From NCBI GenBank assembly GCA_030998225.1, contig JAPYXD010000742.1:1674001-1738000 (forward strand): a stretch of DNA of 64,000 nt, written 5' to 3'. Shown here piece after piece: positions 36,652-49,122 of the stretch (positions within the stretch are counted from its first letter, which is position 1; each line of letters begins with the position of its first letter). The notes under the pieces are model-generated. The model searched no databases. It was not told where the DNA came from and saw only the letters and a list, made by a program, of their open reading frames with translations. Source of the stretch: Diplolepis rosae. Lineage: Eukaryota; Arthropoda; Insecta; Hymenoptera; Diplolepididae. The translations under genes were made by a program, and so were the position numbers.

Positions 36652-38913
36652 ATAGACAGTGTCTCCAGAACGTGGGATTTTTCGGCCCCCACCACGTTCC
36701 CATCTGGGAGAAACACATGCAAACGTGGCGTGTCAGTGTGTCGGCTCTGCTACACGCTGCGGTCACCAGCTTCGTGTAAAGCCGAAGGTGCACGAAGACG
36801 ACCTTCGTTACAATGCTTGAGTTTTCAAGTTATTTTTAGATTTCACGCTTTCGTTTATCGAGTCGAAATTAAGAATTGTATTTTTCTCGAGTACGTGCAA
36901 AAGAGGCGCGAAGCAGACGACGAATTTGAATTTACGAAGTATATAGTTCAAGAAATAACACTTTTCTTCAATTTCTTGAAGAAAGTCTGCATGAAATAAA
37001 CATCAGTATGATCTTGGAAAATTTCATGAGGATTTCAACACTTCAAAAATAAACTTTCAGTGAAATTTAGTGACAATAAATGTATAAAATTTGAATCAAT
37101 ATATAATTTTCCATTCAAATTTATATACATCTTACTAATTTTGTACATTTAACAATTTTTCAATTAGAACAATATTTTCTATCAAGATAAAATGAACATA
37201 AAATTCAAGTTCATAATTTATATTTTCAGTTATATGTTAGAAATATTTTCATCTCACATTTTTGTAGCCTAAGCACAAACTTTTCATTCCAAAACTTAAA
37301 ATCTCTACGGAAATGGAAAATTGTCTAATAGCAGTAGATAAATTAAAAAGCTAAAATATGTGTTTATTGGTATTTCCATATTAACATATAAATATCAATC
37401 AACTTTAAATTTTACATAAAAATGTTCGTTCGAAGTGTTCAAATCTTGTTACAATTTGACAAGATTTTATGGAGGAGTGCAATCTTTTGGATGAAATATT
37501 TTGTAGTTCTTAATTTGTATGTCCGTCTGAAATCGTAGTAAGATTTGAACAGTAAACAACAAATTTTCCAATAGAATTGAGGATCAATAATAATTGATTC
37601 AGGAAATACTTCAACTCTGTAGAGCATTTTTGTTTTTCGAATTCAAAATGTGTGCTTAAGCCACAAAAAAGTAAGCTGAAAATGTAGATATAAAACTAAT
37701 TATGTCATGTTTATGTCTTCTTAATGGAAAATACTTTGCATATAATTCTCTAATTCGATATTTTTTTAATGTATGAACATTCAAGAAATTGATCAATATT
37801 CCATCTTTTTATAGGAACTAAAAATTTCCGGATAATGCTTTGATTGAGAAAGCTAAAAATTTGTCAAATATTGATATAAATTGCAATTTTACAATTGCAT
37901 TATTTTTCAAATATTTTAACATCGCTTCAATCTTGATAATTCTTACAGAAGTTTATTTCATGTGAGTGACTTTTTCTTTTTCTAATGAAAGATTTCGTAA
38001 TTCTAAATTCGGCCCAATTCGTAACATTGTAAAAAGATTTTAAAACTTCATAAAAATTTTTTTTCTGTTTTATTCAAAGTCAATAAATATTCAATGTTTG
38101 GAATCGAAATATTAAGTAAATGATTTTTAATTTCTGGGAATAAACTGCTTTAATAAGACAATCTTTCTTCTTTGTGAGAAATCTCAATTTTAAAATTAAA
38201 ATTCTACGCATAGGATACAAAAACATAATATGAAAATACTTTTATTACAGAATTTTGAAATATACAAGTTGACCAATTTTTAATAGATAAAATCGGCTAC
38301 TTTAAGCAAAAAAGTATGTTAAAAATATTTTAGCAAAAAAAATAAGACACATTAAATTACGGTTTAAAATCCACATTCATAGATTGATGGTAAAAGCAGT
38401 TTAAAGTTTTTTAATCTTACGTTTTAGGGACGTATGCACAGACTTTTAATCAGATAAATGAAATGCTTTATAGAAAGTCAAAATTTTCTTATTACTGCAC
38501 TTAATCAAATTTATAAAGTAAAAATATTTTTTAATTGATGCTTTCACTCAATTCTTTAAACATTCATTAATTGAAAATTGTACTCAAAATTTAATCTTGC
38601 AGCGTTCCAATATTCCTACAATGTTACAAAATCTTATTAATCATTATTTCAGTCGAATTATTTTCAAAATATTTAAAAAATAAATGTAAATATTTTGATT
38701 AAATACTCTGTCAAATTTTGCATTTGACTGATCTTGCAAAATTGTTGAAAGTTTTGAATACCGATAGAAGAAACTTTAAATGAAATTTTATGTCCATAAA
38801 TGCGTAAAGTTCTATATAGAAATATCAACTACAACATTCTCAAATTTTATAAATAAACTACTAAATTCAAAAAGTTTCGGATTTTTTTAAAAACTGTACA
38901 AATTTCAAATATG

Positions 38914-39122
38914 AATCAGTCAAAATCTACTGATTATCAGTGAAATTTGACTGATTTAAATAACTAAAAACAGGTTACTGTGAATCAGTCAAATTTCACT
39001 GATTACTTCAGTGAAAAGTAACTGATTTAACAGTGAATAATATTGTTTCCACTGATGATTCAGTGAAAAGGCAAATCACTGATTCAACCAGTGAAAATTT
39101 GACTGATTCAGATTTAGAGTGC
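38914..39122. repeat. About 210 bp MITE-like block of CAGTGA/TCACTG motifs in the hAT left arm
   Basis: The block is dense in 'aatcagtcaaa', 'tcactgatt' and their complements, and is flanked by 'acaaatttcaaatat' in direct orientation on both sides. It contains GAGTGCAT near its right end. A mirrored copy sits in the other arm at about 43590-43800, so it was present before the arms became identical. Confidence 0.6.
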
Positions 39123-40412
39123 ATACAAATTTCAAATATAAAGTGTACTCTGTACATTAATCAAACAAATTTAGAAGATGAATATTTTAATAAATATTCC
39201 TAAATATTATTGGAATATGATACATATCGATTTAGAAAAACTTCTTCAAAGTACTCAGACATTTTTCTTATTTTACGACATTTTTGCACCATGTTTGACC
39301 TTTGGGTAGGATTCAAGAAAACAATTGTAGACATACTTTCATTACTTAGTAAAATACTATGAAGACTTGCTTTTTAAATTAAAGCGAAAACTTTTGAAAC
39401 CTTTAACAATCGGTTGCATAGATTCTGCTCTAATCTTGGACGCAATTAGAGAAATAAGTTTTTTTGCTTTTTTTAGATCTAGTTTTTGCCTTAAACATAG
39501 AAGAAAGAAAACACATTTGAAATATTAAAATAAAAAAGCTGGTTCATTCTTACAGAATCCCAAATATTCTGAAATAAAACTCCTTTCCACACCACCACGG
39601 AGGTGGTAATAGTTCAATAAATTTTATGTACTCTAAATAAATTTTTTCGCAATTGGAGAAACCTTATTCCAAATACAAAAATTGTATCTTTAAATGTACA
39701 GGATAATTAATTATAAAAATCGTTCGAATTTGAATTTCAAGGACTTGTACACACTTTCAAGGCACATCGTTTTTCCTTTTGAAAAAATTTTTAAAACTTC
39801 TAATTTTTCAAGTAATTGGGAGAAGTACATTTAAAAAAAAAATTGTTTTCTCTACTTCCACTCGCACTAGCTTAAGAAATTTTCAGAATTTTACGATTTT
39901 ATTAATATTGTATTAAGTGTCTACATTTTCTGAAACTATCTACAGGAGAAAAATTTTAATACTTTAGTAAAGAAAGTTTTCTGAAAAGTTGTAGCTCAAT
40001 CAGATTAATAGCCAAAAAGTTACCAATGTTTTAAATCGCAAACGAACGGTATAGAGGTCAAATTGGAGACGAAAACAAATAATAATAGCAACCTTCTTTT
40101 GTTTTCTTCTAAGATATACTTGATTCTCGCTTTATGCGTTATTTGAGAAGGCAAGAGTGTGGATTCTTCATATTTTTATCGTAATTCCTTATTGAAAACG
40201 GCAAAAGTAAGAATATTATATTATTATTTGGTGATACGTGAGTGCTCTTACGTACGTTATTGTTTGATGCTTGTGGGTAAGTTTATTTTGTGAAACTTAA
40301 TTTGTGTGCAGATTACAAATTATTCACATTCGCTCAATTTTATCGACTTTTCATCTTATTAATTCTTTTCAAATAATTCTGTTTTCCTTCGTCGTATAAT
40401 TTATTGTTCACA

Positions 40413-42632
40413 ATGAGTAATCCGGTTGACCCAAATTCGAGTGTTTTGAAGGACAGCCAGGTTCAAACGAAGGTTGACCACCGTTTGAACTCTGGTTCAA
40501 ACGAATGTCAACCCGCTAGAAAAGTCATGAAAAATGCAAAAAACTTTCAGTTGGGATGGTTTGAGGAATTTCCGTCGTGGAGAGAGTGGGTGGTTACATT
40601 AGCAGATGAAACAAGATTTCATTGCAAAATTTGCAATAAAACGTTGCTATGTGGCAAATCGGAAATTGAAAAGCATGAAGCATCTTTATCACACAGAAAG
40701 AAGCAAGAGTTTTCAAATAAATTAGAATGTTATGGAGTAGTAAGTGAAAATTCTTCTAATATAACTGCCAATTCTTACAGTGTTGAACCTTGTGTAGCAA
40801 GTTCTTCTGCTTCAGAATTCACAAATTCCACGATTCCAGAAAGTGTTACTTTCAAACAGAAAGTACAAGAAGCAGAGATTAGGATTAGTACATTTTTCGT
40901 AGAGCATAATTTACCATTCGCGATTTCATCAGAATTGATAGGACTTTTCCAAGATATGGAACCTTCGGTTTTAAAAGACGTTAGATTGAGCCACACTAAA
41001 ATGGTCCTAGTTGTAAATAACGTCGTATTTGCTGCTGAAACTGATCGCATGGCAAATATTTTGCGTAAGCAATCATTTTCAGTGTACGAAGGCGTAACGA
41101 CCGACAGGACTCTAGAAAAGTGGCTGTCATTAATGGTTCGATATGTGGAGCCAACGACATTTTCTTTCAGGGTGGAATTGCTCCAGCTTATTAATGTAAA
41201 TGCTTCGTATTGTTCTGCCTCTAAAATTTTTGATGCGTTCGAAAAAGCATTGTCCGGGCAGAAAATCCCTTTATCTAATATCTGTGCTTTAGCTTGTGAT
41301 AATGCACAGGTGATGGTCGGCAATAGGTCCTCATTTAAAACAAAATTAAAGGAAAAAAGTCCCCGTTTAATTGTTTTCCCGTGTGTCTCGCATTCGTCAG
41401 CAATTGTAGCAAAACATGCTTGTGCCACAATCCCAGATGTAGAGGATTTAATCAAAGATTTGCCAGCTTTTCTTAATGCTAGCTCCAAGCGAACGGCTAT
41501 TTTTCGATCGATTGTTTTGGAATTAGGAAATGACTATCAAAAAATTCCTAGTCATTCTGAAACTCGCTGGCTTGTCCGCTATCGATGCATAGATATTATA
41601 ATAAAGAATTGGGAAGTTATTCTTCAGTATCTTATGGTCCTCGTATCTGAGAATGTAGAGAAGGCCAAAGACTTGTTAGGAAAAATGCAGAATCCTTTGA
41701 CACTCGCATATTTCCTATTCTTGAAATTTACTTTGAATAGGTTCAACGTATACAATGCGAAATTTCAAAGTCGCGAAACAATGGTTCAGGAACTCCAGCC
41801 AAACTCGGCTAAATTCTTGGTATGGATTCTTAGCAGTTATTTGAAAGAGGGTCTTCTTCAACCGAATTTATTCTTTCAAATCATTAGAAATGTTAACTTT
41901 GCAGATCCTAGTAATCAAATGCCGCTTCAAGAAATTGAAGTTGGTAAGGAAACGCGAGAATATTTCCAGCAGCAACTTAAAAACAAGAAATTGCAAATAG
42001 TTGAAGTTGATCTATTTCTTCGTAATTGCTTGAAATTTTATGTCACAGCAAGCGAAGAAATTCGCAATCGACTTCCTTTTGATGACATCTTTTTGTCTTG
42101 CGTTGCTGTTTTCCGGCCTCAAGTAGCTTTCTATGCTGATCGAAGCGAAACTTTTCCTAGGGTCTGGAAAGTTTGTCAAGATTTAGGGTCGTTTGATAAA
42201 ATAGGTGTACAAAAAGAGTGGGATTCTTTACTCAAAATCAGACAGGCACTCAAAGAAAAGTGGTCGAATTTATCTTTTGACGAAATGTGGTCTAGTATCG
42301 GTGTATCTTCGACGAGTACAGGAGAAAAACTTTTTCCAAATTTGACCTCAGTATTGAATCATGTTCGGAGTCTTCCTCATGCAAATGCTGAGGCGGAGCG
42401 AGGTTTCTCCATGCTCACGGACGCGAAAACTCCCAAAAGAAATCGCTTAGGAAACAGGACGGTCAACTCAATTTGTGTTACTCGATCAGCCCTAAAGGCG
42501 AGAGCTGAAACAGCCAGAACAACGAGCATCACTTCGAAGCATTTGCAATTAATGACCGAAAATCTATATGAGATGGCAGAAAGTGATAGGGAAAGTGGTT
42601 TGTCGCTCTTCGCTCACGAAGGAGAGGATTAA
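40413..42632 (+). CDS. hAT-family transposase, intact 739-codon frame
   Basis: A DNA transposase of the hAT superfamily, expected to excise and insert the surrounding element. The ATG in CACAATGAG at 40413 was chosen; the frame is open a little further upstream but without an ATG. Residues about 71-94 form a BED-like zinc finger (C71, C74, H88, H94). The central part has TTDRTLEKW, then ACDNAQVMVG (second catalytic Asp region, about residue 300), CVSHSSAIVAKHA, and SETRWLVRY. The C-terminus carries the hATC dimerisation signature LPHANAEAERGFSML with KT and RN following (from about residue 655). The usual 'DESTD' motif is replaced by a diverged GVTTD, so whether the first catalytic Asp is kept is uncertain. 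The gene is intronless as read and lies between giant inverted repeats. It is the only long unbroken transposase in the window. Confidence 0.9.
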   Translation: MSNPVDPNSSVLKDSQVQTKVDHRLNSGSNECQPARKVMKNAKNFQLGWFEEFPSWREWVVTLADETRFHCKICNKTLLCGKSEIEKHEASLSHRKKQEFSNKLECYGVVSENSSNITANSYSVEPCVASSSASEFTNSTIPESVTFKQKVQEAEIRISTFFVEHNLPFAISSELIGLFQDMEPSVLKDVRLSHTKMVLVVNNVVFAAETDRMANILRKQSFSVYEGVTTDRTLEKWLSLMVRYVEPTTFSFRVELLQLINVNASYCSASKIFDAFEKALSGQKIPLSNICALACDNAQVMVGNRSSFKTKLKEKSPRLIVFPCVSHSSAIVAKHACATIPDVEDLIKDLPAFLNASSKRTAIFRSIVLELGNDYQKIPSHSETRWLVRYRCIDIIIKNWEVILQYLMVLVSENVEKAKDLLGKMQNPLTLAYFLFLKFTLNRFNVYNAKFQSRETMVQELQPNSAKFLVWILSSYLKEGLLQPNLFFQIIRNVNFADPSNQMPLQEIEVGKETREYFQQQLKNKKLQIVEVDLFLRNCLKFYVTASEEIRNRLPFDDIFLSCVAVFRPQVAFYADRSETFPRVWKVCQDLGSFDKIGVQKEWDSLLKIRQALKEKWSNLSFDEMWSSIGVSSTSTGEKLFPNLTSVLNHVRSLPHANAEAERGFSMLTDAKTPKRNRLGNRTVNSICVTRSALKARAETARTTSITSKHLQLMTENLYEMAESDRESGLSLFAHEGED

Positions 42633-43113
42633 TTCTAATGGCCAAGGCATGGCGTTAATCAATTTCAAACCCCTTTCTTACTCACAAAATAATGACATTT
42701 TATTTCATATATCAGAGATACGTTCTTTATTCCTTTCTTCGCGTGCCTCGGGTATGGAAATTGTTTAGTTTTAATTATTATTTGTGAGTAAGAAAACATA
42801 CTGAAATTGAGTAATATCACGCTTTGGGCATAAGTGAGAGGCAAGGGGACTCACAATAATTAAGCACCCCAAATCATCCCGAATTAATCAAACTTCTTTA
42901 TTATTTGATTTAAAACAAAACATTTTTGTTCGACGTATACTGGCATTTGATAGAGGCAAGCCTGAAGTACGGGCTACATTTGTAGCGTTTTTTACCACTT
43001 TGCTTCATTTTTTTCCTTTTTCTTTTTGCTTGAAAGCAAAAACCCTTTTCGTTTCGTAGGACGTGGACTAGGCCTACAGGGGATACCACGTAAAAAAACG
43101 AGCCTTAAACTCT

Positions 43114-46051
43114 ACCTCCGTGGTGGTGTGGAAAGGAGTTTTATTTCAGAATATTTGGGATTCTGTAAGAATGAACCAGCTTTTTTATTTTAATATTTCA
43201 AATGTGTTTTCTTTCTTTTATGTTTAAGGCAAAAACTAGATCTAAAAAAAGCAAAAAAAATTATTTCTCTAATTGCGTCCAAGATTAGAGCAGAATCTAT
43301 GCAACCGATTGTTAAAGGCTTTAAAAGTTTTCGCTTTAATTTAAAAAGCAAGTCTTCATAGTATTTTACTAAGTAATGAAAGTATGTCTACAATTGTTTT
43401 CTTGAATCCTACCCAAAGGTCAAACATGGTGCAAAAATGTCGTAAAATAAGAAAAATGTCTGAGTACTTTGAAGAAGTTTTTCTAAATCGATATGTATCA
43501 TATTCCAATAATATTTAGGAATATTTATTAAAATATTCATCTTCTAAATTTGTTTGATTAATGTATTTATATTTGAAATTTGTATGCACTCTAAATCTGA
43601 ATCAGTCAAATTTTCACTGGTTGAATCAGTGATTTGCCTTTTCACTGAATCATCAGTGGAAACAATATTATTCACTGTTAAATCAGTTACTTTTCACTGA
43701 AGTAATCAGTGAAATTTGACTGATTCACAGTAACCTGTTTTTAGTTATTTAAATCAGTCAAATTTCACTGATAATCAGTAGATTTTGACTGATTCATATT
43801 TGAAATTTGTACAGTTTTTAAAAAATCCGAAACTTTTTGAATTTAGTAGTTTATTTATAAAATTTGAGAATGTTGTAGTTTATATTTCTATATAGAACTT
43901 TAAGCATTTATGGACATAAAATTTCATTTAAAGTTTCTTCTATCGGTATTCAAAACTTTCAACAATTTTGCAAGATCAGTCAAATGCAAAATTTGACAGA
44001 GTATTTAATCAAAATATTTACATTTATTTTTTAAATATTTTGAAAATAATTCGACTAAAATAATGATTAATAAGATTTTGTAACATTGTGGGAATATTGG
44101 AACGCTGCAAGATTAAATTTTGAGTACAATTTTCAATTAATGAATGTTTAAAGAATTGAGTGAAAGCATCAATTAAAAAATATTTTTACTTTATAAATTT
44201 GATTAAGTGCAGTAATAAGAAAATTTTGACTTTCTATAAAGCATTTCATTTATCTGATTAAAAGTCTGTGCATACGTCACTAAAACGTAATATTAAAAAA
44301 CTTTAAACTGCTTTTACCATCAATCTATGAATGTGGATTTTAAACCGTAATTTAATGTGTCTTATTTTTTTTTGATAAAATATTTTTAACATAATTTTTT
44401 GTTTAAAGTAGCCGATTTACTCGATTAAAAATTGGATAACTTGTATATTTCAAAATTCTGTAATAAAAGTATTTTCATATTATGTTTTTGTATCCTATGC
44501 GTAGAATTTTAATTTTAAAATTGAGATTTCTCACAAAGAAGAAAGATTGTCTTATTAAAGCAGTTTATTCCCAGAAATTAAAAATCATTTACTTAATATT
44601 TCGATTCCAAACATTGAATATTTATTGACTTTGAATAAAACAGAAAAAAAATTTTTATGAAGTTTTAAAATCTTTTTACAATGTTACGAATTGGGCCGAA
44701 TTTAGAATTACGAAATCTTTCATTAGAAAAAGAAAAAGTCACTCACATGAAATAAACTTCTGTAAGAATTATCAAGATTGAAGAGATGTTAAAATATTTG
44801 AAAAATAATGCAATTGTAAAATTGCAATTTATATCAATATTTGACAAATTTTTAGCTTTCTCAATCAAAGCATTATCCGGAAATTTTTAGTTCCTATAAA
44901 AAGATGGAATATTGATCAATTTCTTGAATGTTCATACATTAAAAAAATATCGAATTAGAGAATTATATGCAAAGTATTTTCCATTAAGAAGACATAAACA
45001 TAACATAATTAGTTTTATATCTACATTTTCAGCTTACTTTTTTGTGGCTTAAGCACACATTTTGAATTCGAAAAACAAAAATGCTCTACAGAGTTGAAGT
45101 ATTTCCTGAATCAATTATTATTGATCCTCAATTCTATTGGAAAATTTGTTGTTTACTGTTCAAATCTTACTACGATTTCAGACGGACAGACAAATTAAGA
45201 ACTACAAAATATTTCATCCAAAAGATTGCACTCCTCCATAAAATCTTGTCAAATTGTAACAAGATTTGAACACTTCGAACGAACATTTTTATGTAAAATT
45301 TAAAGTTGATTGATATTTATATGTTAATATGGAAATACCAATAAACACATATTTTAGCTTTTTAATTTATCTACTGCTATTAAACAATTATCCATTTCCG
45401 TAGAGATTTTAAGTTTTGGAATGAAAAGTTTGTGCTTAGGCTACAAAAATGTGAGATGAAAATATTTCTAACATATAACTGAAAATATAAATTATGAACT
45501 TGAATTTTATGTTCATTTTATCTTGATAGAAAATATTGTTCTAATTGAAAAATTGTTAAATGTACAAAATTAGTAAGAAGTATATAAATTTGAATGGAAA
45601 ATTATATATTGATTCAAATTTTATACATTTATTGTCACTAAATTTCACTGAAAGTTTATTTTTGAAGTGTTGAAATCCTCATGAAATTTTCCAAGATCAT
45701 ACTGATGTTTATTTCATGCAGACTTTCTTCAAGAAATTGAAGAAAAGTGTTATTTCTTGAACTATATACTTCGTAAATTCAAATTCGTCGTCTGCTTCGC
45801 GCCTCTTTTGCACGTACTCGAGAAAAATACAATTCTTAATTTCGACTCGATAAACGAAAGCGTGAAATCTAAAAATAACTTGAAAACTCCAGCATTGTAA
45901 CGAAGTCCGTCTTCGTGCACCTTCGGCTTTACACGAAGCTGGTGACCGCAGCGTGTAGCAGAGCCGACACACTGACACGCCACGTTTGCATGTGTTTCTC
46001 CCAGATGGGAACGTGGTGGGGGCCGAAAAATCCCACGTTCTGGAGACACTG
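43114..46051. repeat. Right inverted arm of the hAT element
   Basis: It is the inverted complement of 36657-39604, from 'cctccgtggtggtgtgg' at the inner edge to the CACTG tip. Differences are scattered single bases and short A/T-run length changes. Neither arm encodes a recognisable protein; the open stretches in the arms (for example 36547-36999 and its mirror near 45709-45978) are AT-rich or overlap the tip repeats. Confidence 0.9.
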
Positions 46052-46059
46052 TCTATAGA

Positions 46060-47017
46060 TATGGTCTACATGGCTCTACTCTACCTCTGTCAACTCTAAT
46101 GGACGGTCTTGCAAGAAGATACACAGACACAAAAGAAAAAGAATTATTCACATTCGAGAAGTTTTGTTTTTTTTATTATTGACTTTGAAGCGTTTTCATG
46201 TGAGAAAGAGTGAAAAAGCAAGCGCGTGATCAAGTAAAAAAATAAAACGTGGAGCGTTAAGCGATTAGAAGCAGAAATGTGAAAAATTTGCCATCTGCAT
46301 TTATGACGAGAGATTTTATGTGTGCCGGTTATCTTATATCTGTTTATTGGAAAGATTCATCAACCGTAGATTCCCAACAGTTTAAATCCATTGTAAGCCA
46401 TGTGTTTCGTCATGCGTCACTGTTTTCTCACTTACGGCCATGGATCAATCAGTACAGCTGACTGCTGACTGAGTCAACAAAATCAGTTTCCCTTAAGATT
46501 TTTTTTTTCTTTGACAAAAACTAATTTTATAATTATGAACATTCAAGACGAGGCAGACGAGACTTAGTGCATTTCATTTACTCACTAATTTTCAACTTAT
46601 TTCATTTTTTACAGAAATGGGTTTACACAAATTGAAAATTCTGGTAAGGTAGGAATCGAGTCACGTGTTCCAGTTTGTCCATAGTCTTAAAAAAGCTTTA
46701 AAATCGTCAACAGAAACAAAAACATGCATTTTCGCGTATTTCTGCACGGAAAGAAATTCGACGCAGCAGACGCGCCACCTGTAGCTCATCATCTGCATAT
46801 CATCCATGAATTCTGTACAGGATGGTGATAGTCAGGGCAGGTCGACCTCTAATGTATTGGGTGTCCCCGTAGGATAGTTCATGTGCGGTGGTGTACGCGG
46901 CGCTAGTTGTCGGAAGCGGGCGGAGTGCGGCAAAGGGAACGGCTTCGTATGAGTTCCGTCATTGTTGTATACATGTATCAACAATTCGTACGCGATCGCG
47001 CTTTATAATCATTTAAA
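46060..47017. other. Intergenic DNA, no gene seen
   Basis: The only notable sequence is about 46880-46912, 'gtacgcggcgctagttg' with its lead-in, which recurs in direct orientation at about 49378-49411. The two copies bracket the THAP gene fragment between them and may be old element ends. Confidence 0.4.
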
Positions 47018-49122
47018 ATGAATTCGAAGTACGAAATTCAGTGTGCTGTGAGTGGGTGTACCTCCAAAAGGGGTCGGAAGAACAATGTGTCAATTCATCG
47101 GTTTCCGAAGAAAGAAAATGCCGGACAATGATGGATAGAAGCATGCTCAAATCCCTACTTGTCGAGGTTAGGATACCTCGAAGTACTAGAAAGACAATTT
47201 TTTATTTGTCATCGACATTTTTCCGACATTAAATTTACCGTCGTGTAGTGATGTGTCGAGTGGAAGTGATGTGAACATTAAACCGGCGAGTGTTTCTTCC
47301 CCATCAGACTTCGAAATTTTTATTCCCGAAGTAGAAAAACCTGCAGAAGGCACACGAGACTTTGAAGAAAGTAGCGTGCAGTTTGCACACGTAAGTAACA
47401 ATATTTTTAATTTCATACGATATTGTATATAATTTCAAACTTTTCGACTCTGATCAGAGTCCTCATTAGTGATCTTTATTTCTAAAATTTTAAGTGCAAT
47501 AAATAAAATATTACATATATGAGCCCTATTTCGAAGTAAACTTTGAAAATGTGAAAAAATGTAAAAATCGTAAGAAAATTTACATAAAATAGTACAAGAA
47601 ACTTCGATGAAGTATCTAAAACGTCCTTAGGAATGACAATAAAATTCTAGCACGTAATTTTGAGATAGCAAACTAAAAAAGTAGTATATACACTACCGGT
47701 CAAAATTATTTATTCACCTGCTGTGTTAGCTATTCTCAAAGTGTCTTAATTTTTATAATTATTTAAATTTTGCATCTACTGAGCCCAAGTTGAAGGCAAA
47801 ATGATAATTTTATAAGAATATATTGCAAAAAACGTCAAATTTCGATCTTTTTGAATAAATATTAATAACACTGAAATTAATTAAGACCTTTAAACGTTTC
47901 TGGTCTCATTTTGAAGGTTACTCTTCATAGTATTTTGTTAACTTATCAAGATATTTTTAGAATTTTTCTTTTGGATTCTACCCTGGGGTCAAACATGGTA
48001 CAAACATGTCAAAAATTTTCAAATGAAGAAAGTAATCTATAAATTTTATTAAAATATGATACACATTGGTTTTTAAAAATTTCTTGTAAGTAGCTACACA
48101 TTTTTAAAATTTTATGACCTTTTTGTATCATTTTTGACGCCGGGTAGAATCCAGGAAAAAAAATCTGAAAATATCTTGATTAGTTAGCAAAATACTATGA
48201 AAACCTACCATTTAAATGAGACAAAAAACTTTTAAAAATCTTAATTAATTTCAGAGTTGTTAATATTTTTCAGAATGATTGAAATTTCAAGTTTTTTGAA
48301 ATATTTTTTTATAAAATTAACATTTTGTTATTTTTTCTGATTTTTCTAAATCATTTCAGTCGATTATGTCGATCATTAGAAGAGTGTATCACTGTACGTG
48401 ACAACGGAACTCTACTATATCGACCTTATTAACCTCTGATTTAGAATTAATCCAACGTTATTTAAAACTAGATGGTATTTTCCAATATAAATTGAAGAAA
48501 TTTTTCTGTGAAAAAAAAAAAATTTCTTCTATTTTGTTATTTAGTTTATTTTATTATTTTTTATTTTGTTTTATTTGTTATTTGCAAAATTTTATTAACT
48601 TTTATTTTATGATAGGGAAAAAAATTTCAACTTGTTATTATAAAAATTAAGACATTTTAGGAATAGCTGAAACAACAAGTGAACAAATAATTTCGACCGG
48701 CAGTGTACTTCTGTCTAAATGTTACTGATGATATAGATGCAAGTACATATATAGTATAAAATTACATAGGATTATTTATGAAAAAATAGCTGAGAATTGC
48801 CAATACAAATTCCACAATGTCAGAAATTCCCACCACAATTTCGCGAAACATGTGACTGGAGTTTTATTTTATAAAATTTATTTTTATTTATTTTATAAAA
48901 TACCTACGAAATAAATTTCAAATATTCATATAAATTAAATGCTTTTAATCTATATTCCAGAAAAAATAATCAGAAGATATCCCAGAAGCAGGAAGCAGCA
49001 AGGATGTATTTGGAGAAGACTTTCACACAACACCGAAAAGAGCTATCTCGACCCCACAAAGTGTTCGATTATCTTGTAGTACAAAAATCAACGCAAAATG
49101 TGCTAAGCAACTATATTTTCTG
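47018..49122 (+). pseudogene. THAP-domain gene, decayed, in at least two exons
   Basis: From ATG 47018 the frame gives CAVSGC, then SIHRFPKK, an in-frame TGA (47129), then WIEAC, and ICHRHFSDI. That is the C2CH THAP zinc finger: C-x4-C near the start, HRFP, W, and C-x2-H-F. Just after the finger the frame shifts, and the new frame begins NLP and stays open (acidic, Ser-rich) to a donor CAC|GTAAGT at 47390. A second likely exon follows ATTCCAG at 48960 and in one frame contains TPKRAISTPQSVRLSC. The intron carries a Tc1-like MITE. No catalytic domain was found. THAP fingers are shared by P-element transposases and their relatives, so this is probably a second, older P-like copy. Confidence 0.65.
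47691..48705. mobile_element. 1.0 kb Tc1/mariner-type MITE
   Basis: Ends CACTACCGGTCAAAATTATT and complement-type GACCGGCAGTG are flanked by TA on both sides (47689-47690, 48706-48707). The terminal match continues for about 70 bp (ttcac, tgtt, agctattc, tcttaatttttataa). The interior has further inverted blocks and no gene. CACT..CGGTCAAAA ends with TA duplication are typical of Tc1-like elements. Confidence 0.75.

Larger units (their letters stand above)
36487..46051. mobile_element. hAT transposon with about 2.94 kb terminal inverted repeats
   Basis: The left tip CAG (36487-36489, copied again at 36657-36659 by a MITE insertion) continues TGTCTCCAGAACGTGGG. The right tip ends CCCACGTTCTGGAGACACTG at 46051. 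The flanking 8-mers tctataga (36479-36486 and 46052-46059) are perfect. The arms run from 36657 to about 39604 and from about 43114 to 46051 and are near-identical inverted copies: mirrored frames at 37439-37627 and 45081-45269 differ by one residue in 62. Between the arms is 3.5 kb with an intact transposase gene. Without the MITE the element is about 9.4 kb. hAT terminal repeats are normally tens of bases, so arms of nearly 3 kb are exceptional. Confidence 0.9.

Noticed and set aside
36547..36999. 150-codon plus-strand frame and its mirror near 45709-45978
   Set aside because: They cover the MITE and the inverted arm of the hAT; mirrored copies keep only part of the frame and no domain is recognisable.
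40775..41488. 237-codon minus-strand frame
   Set aside because: It is the antisense shadow of the hAT transposase, whose plus-strand frame has clear domain motifs.
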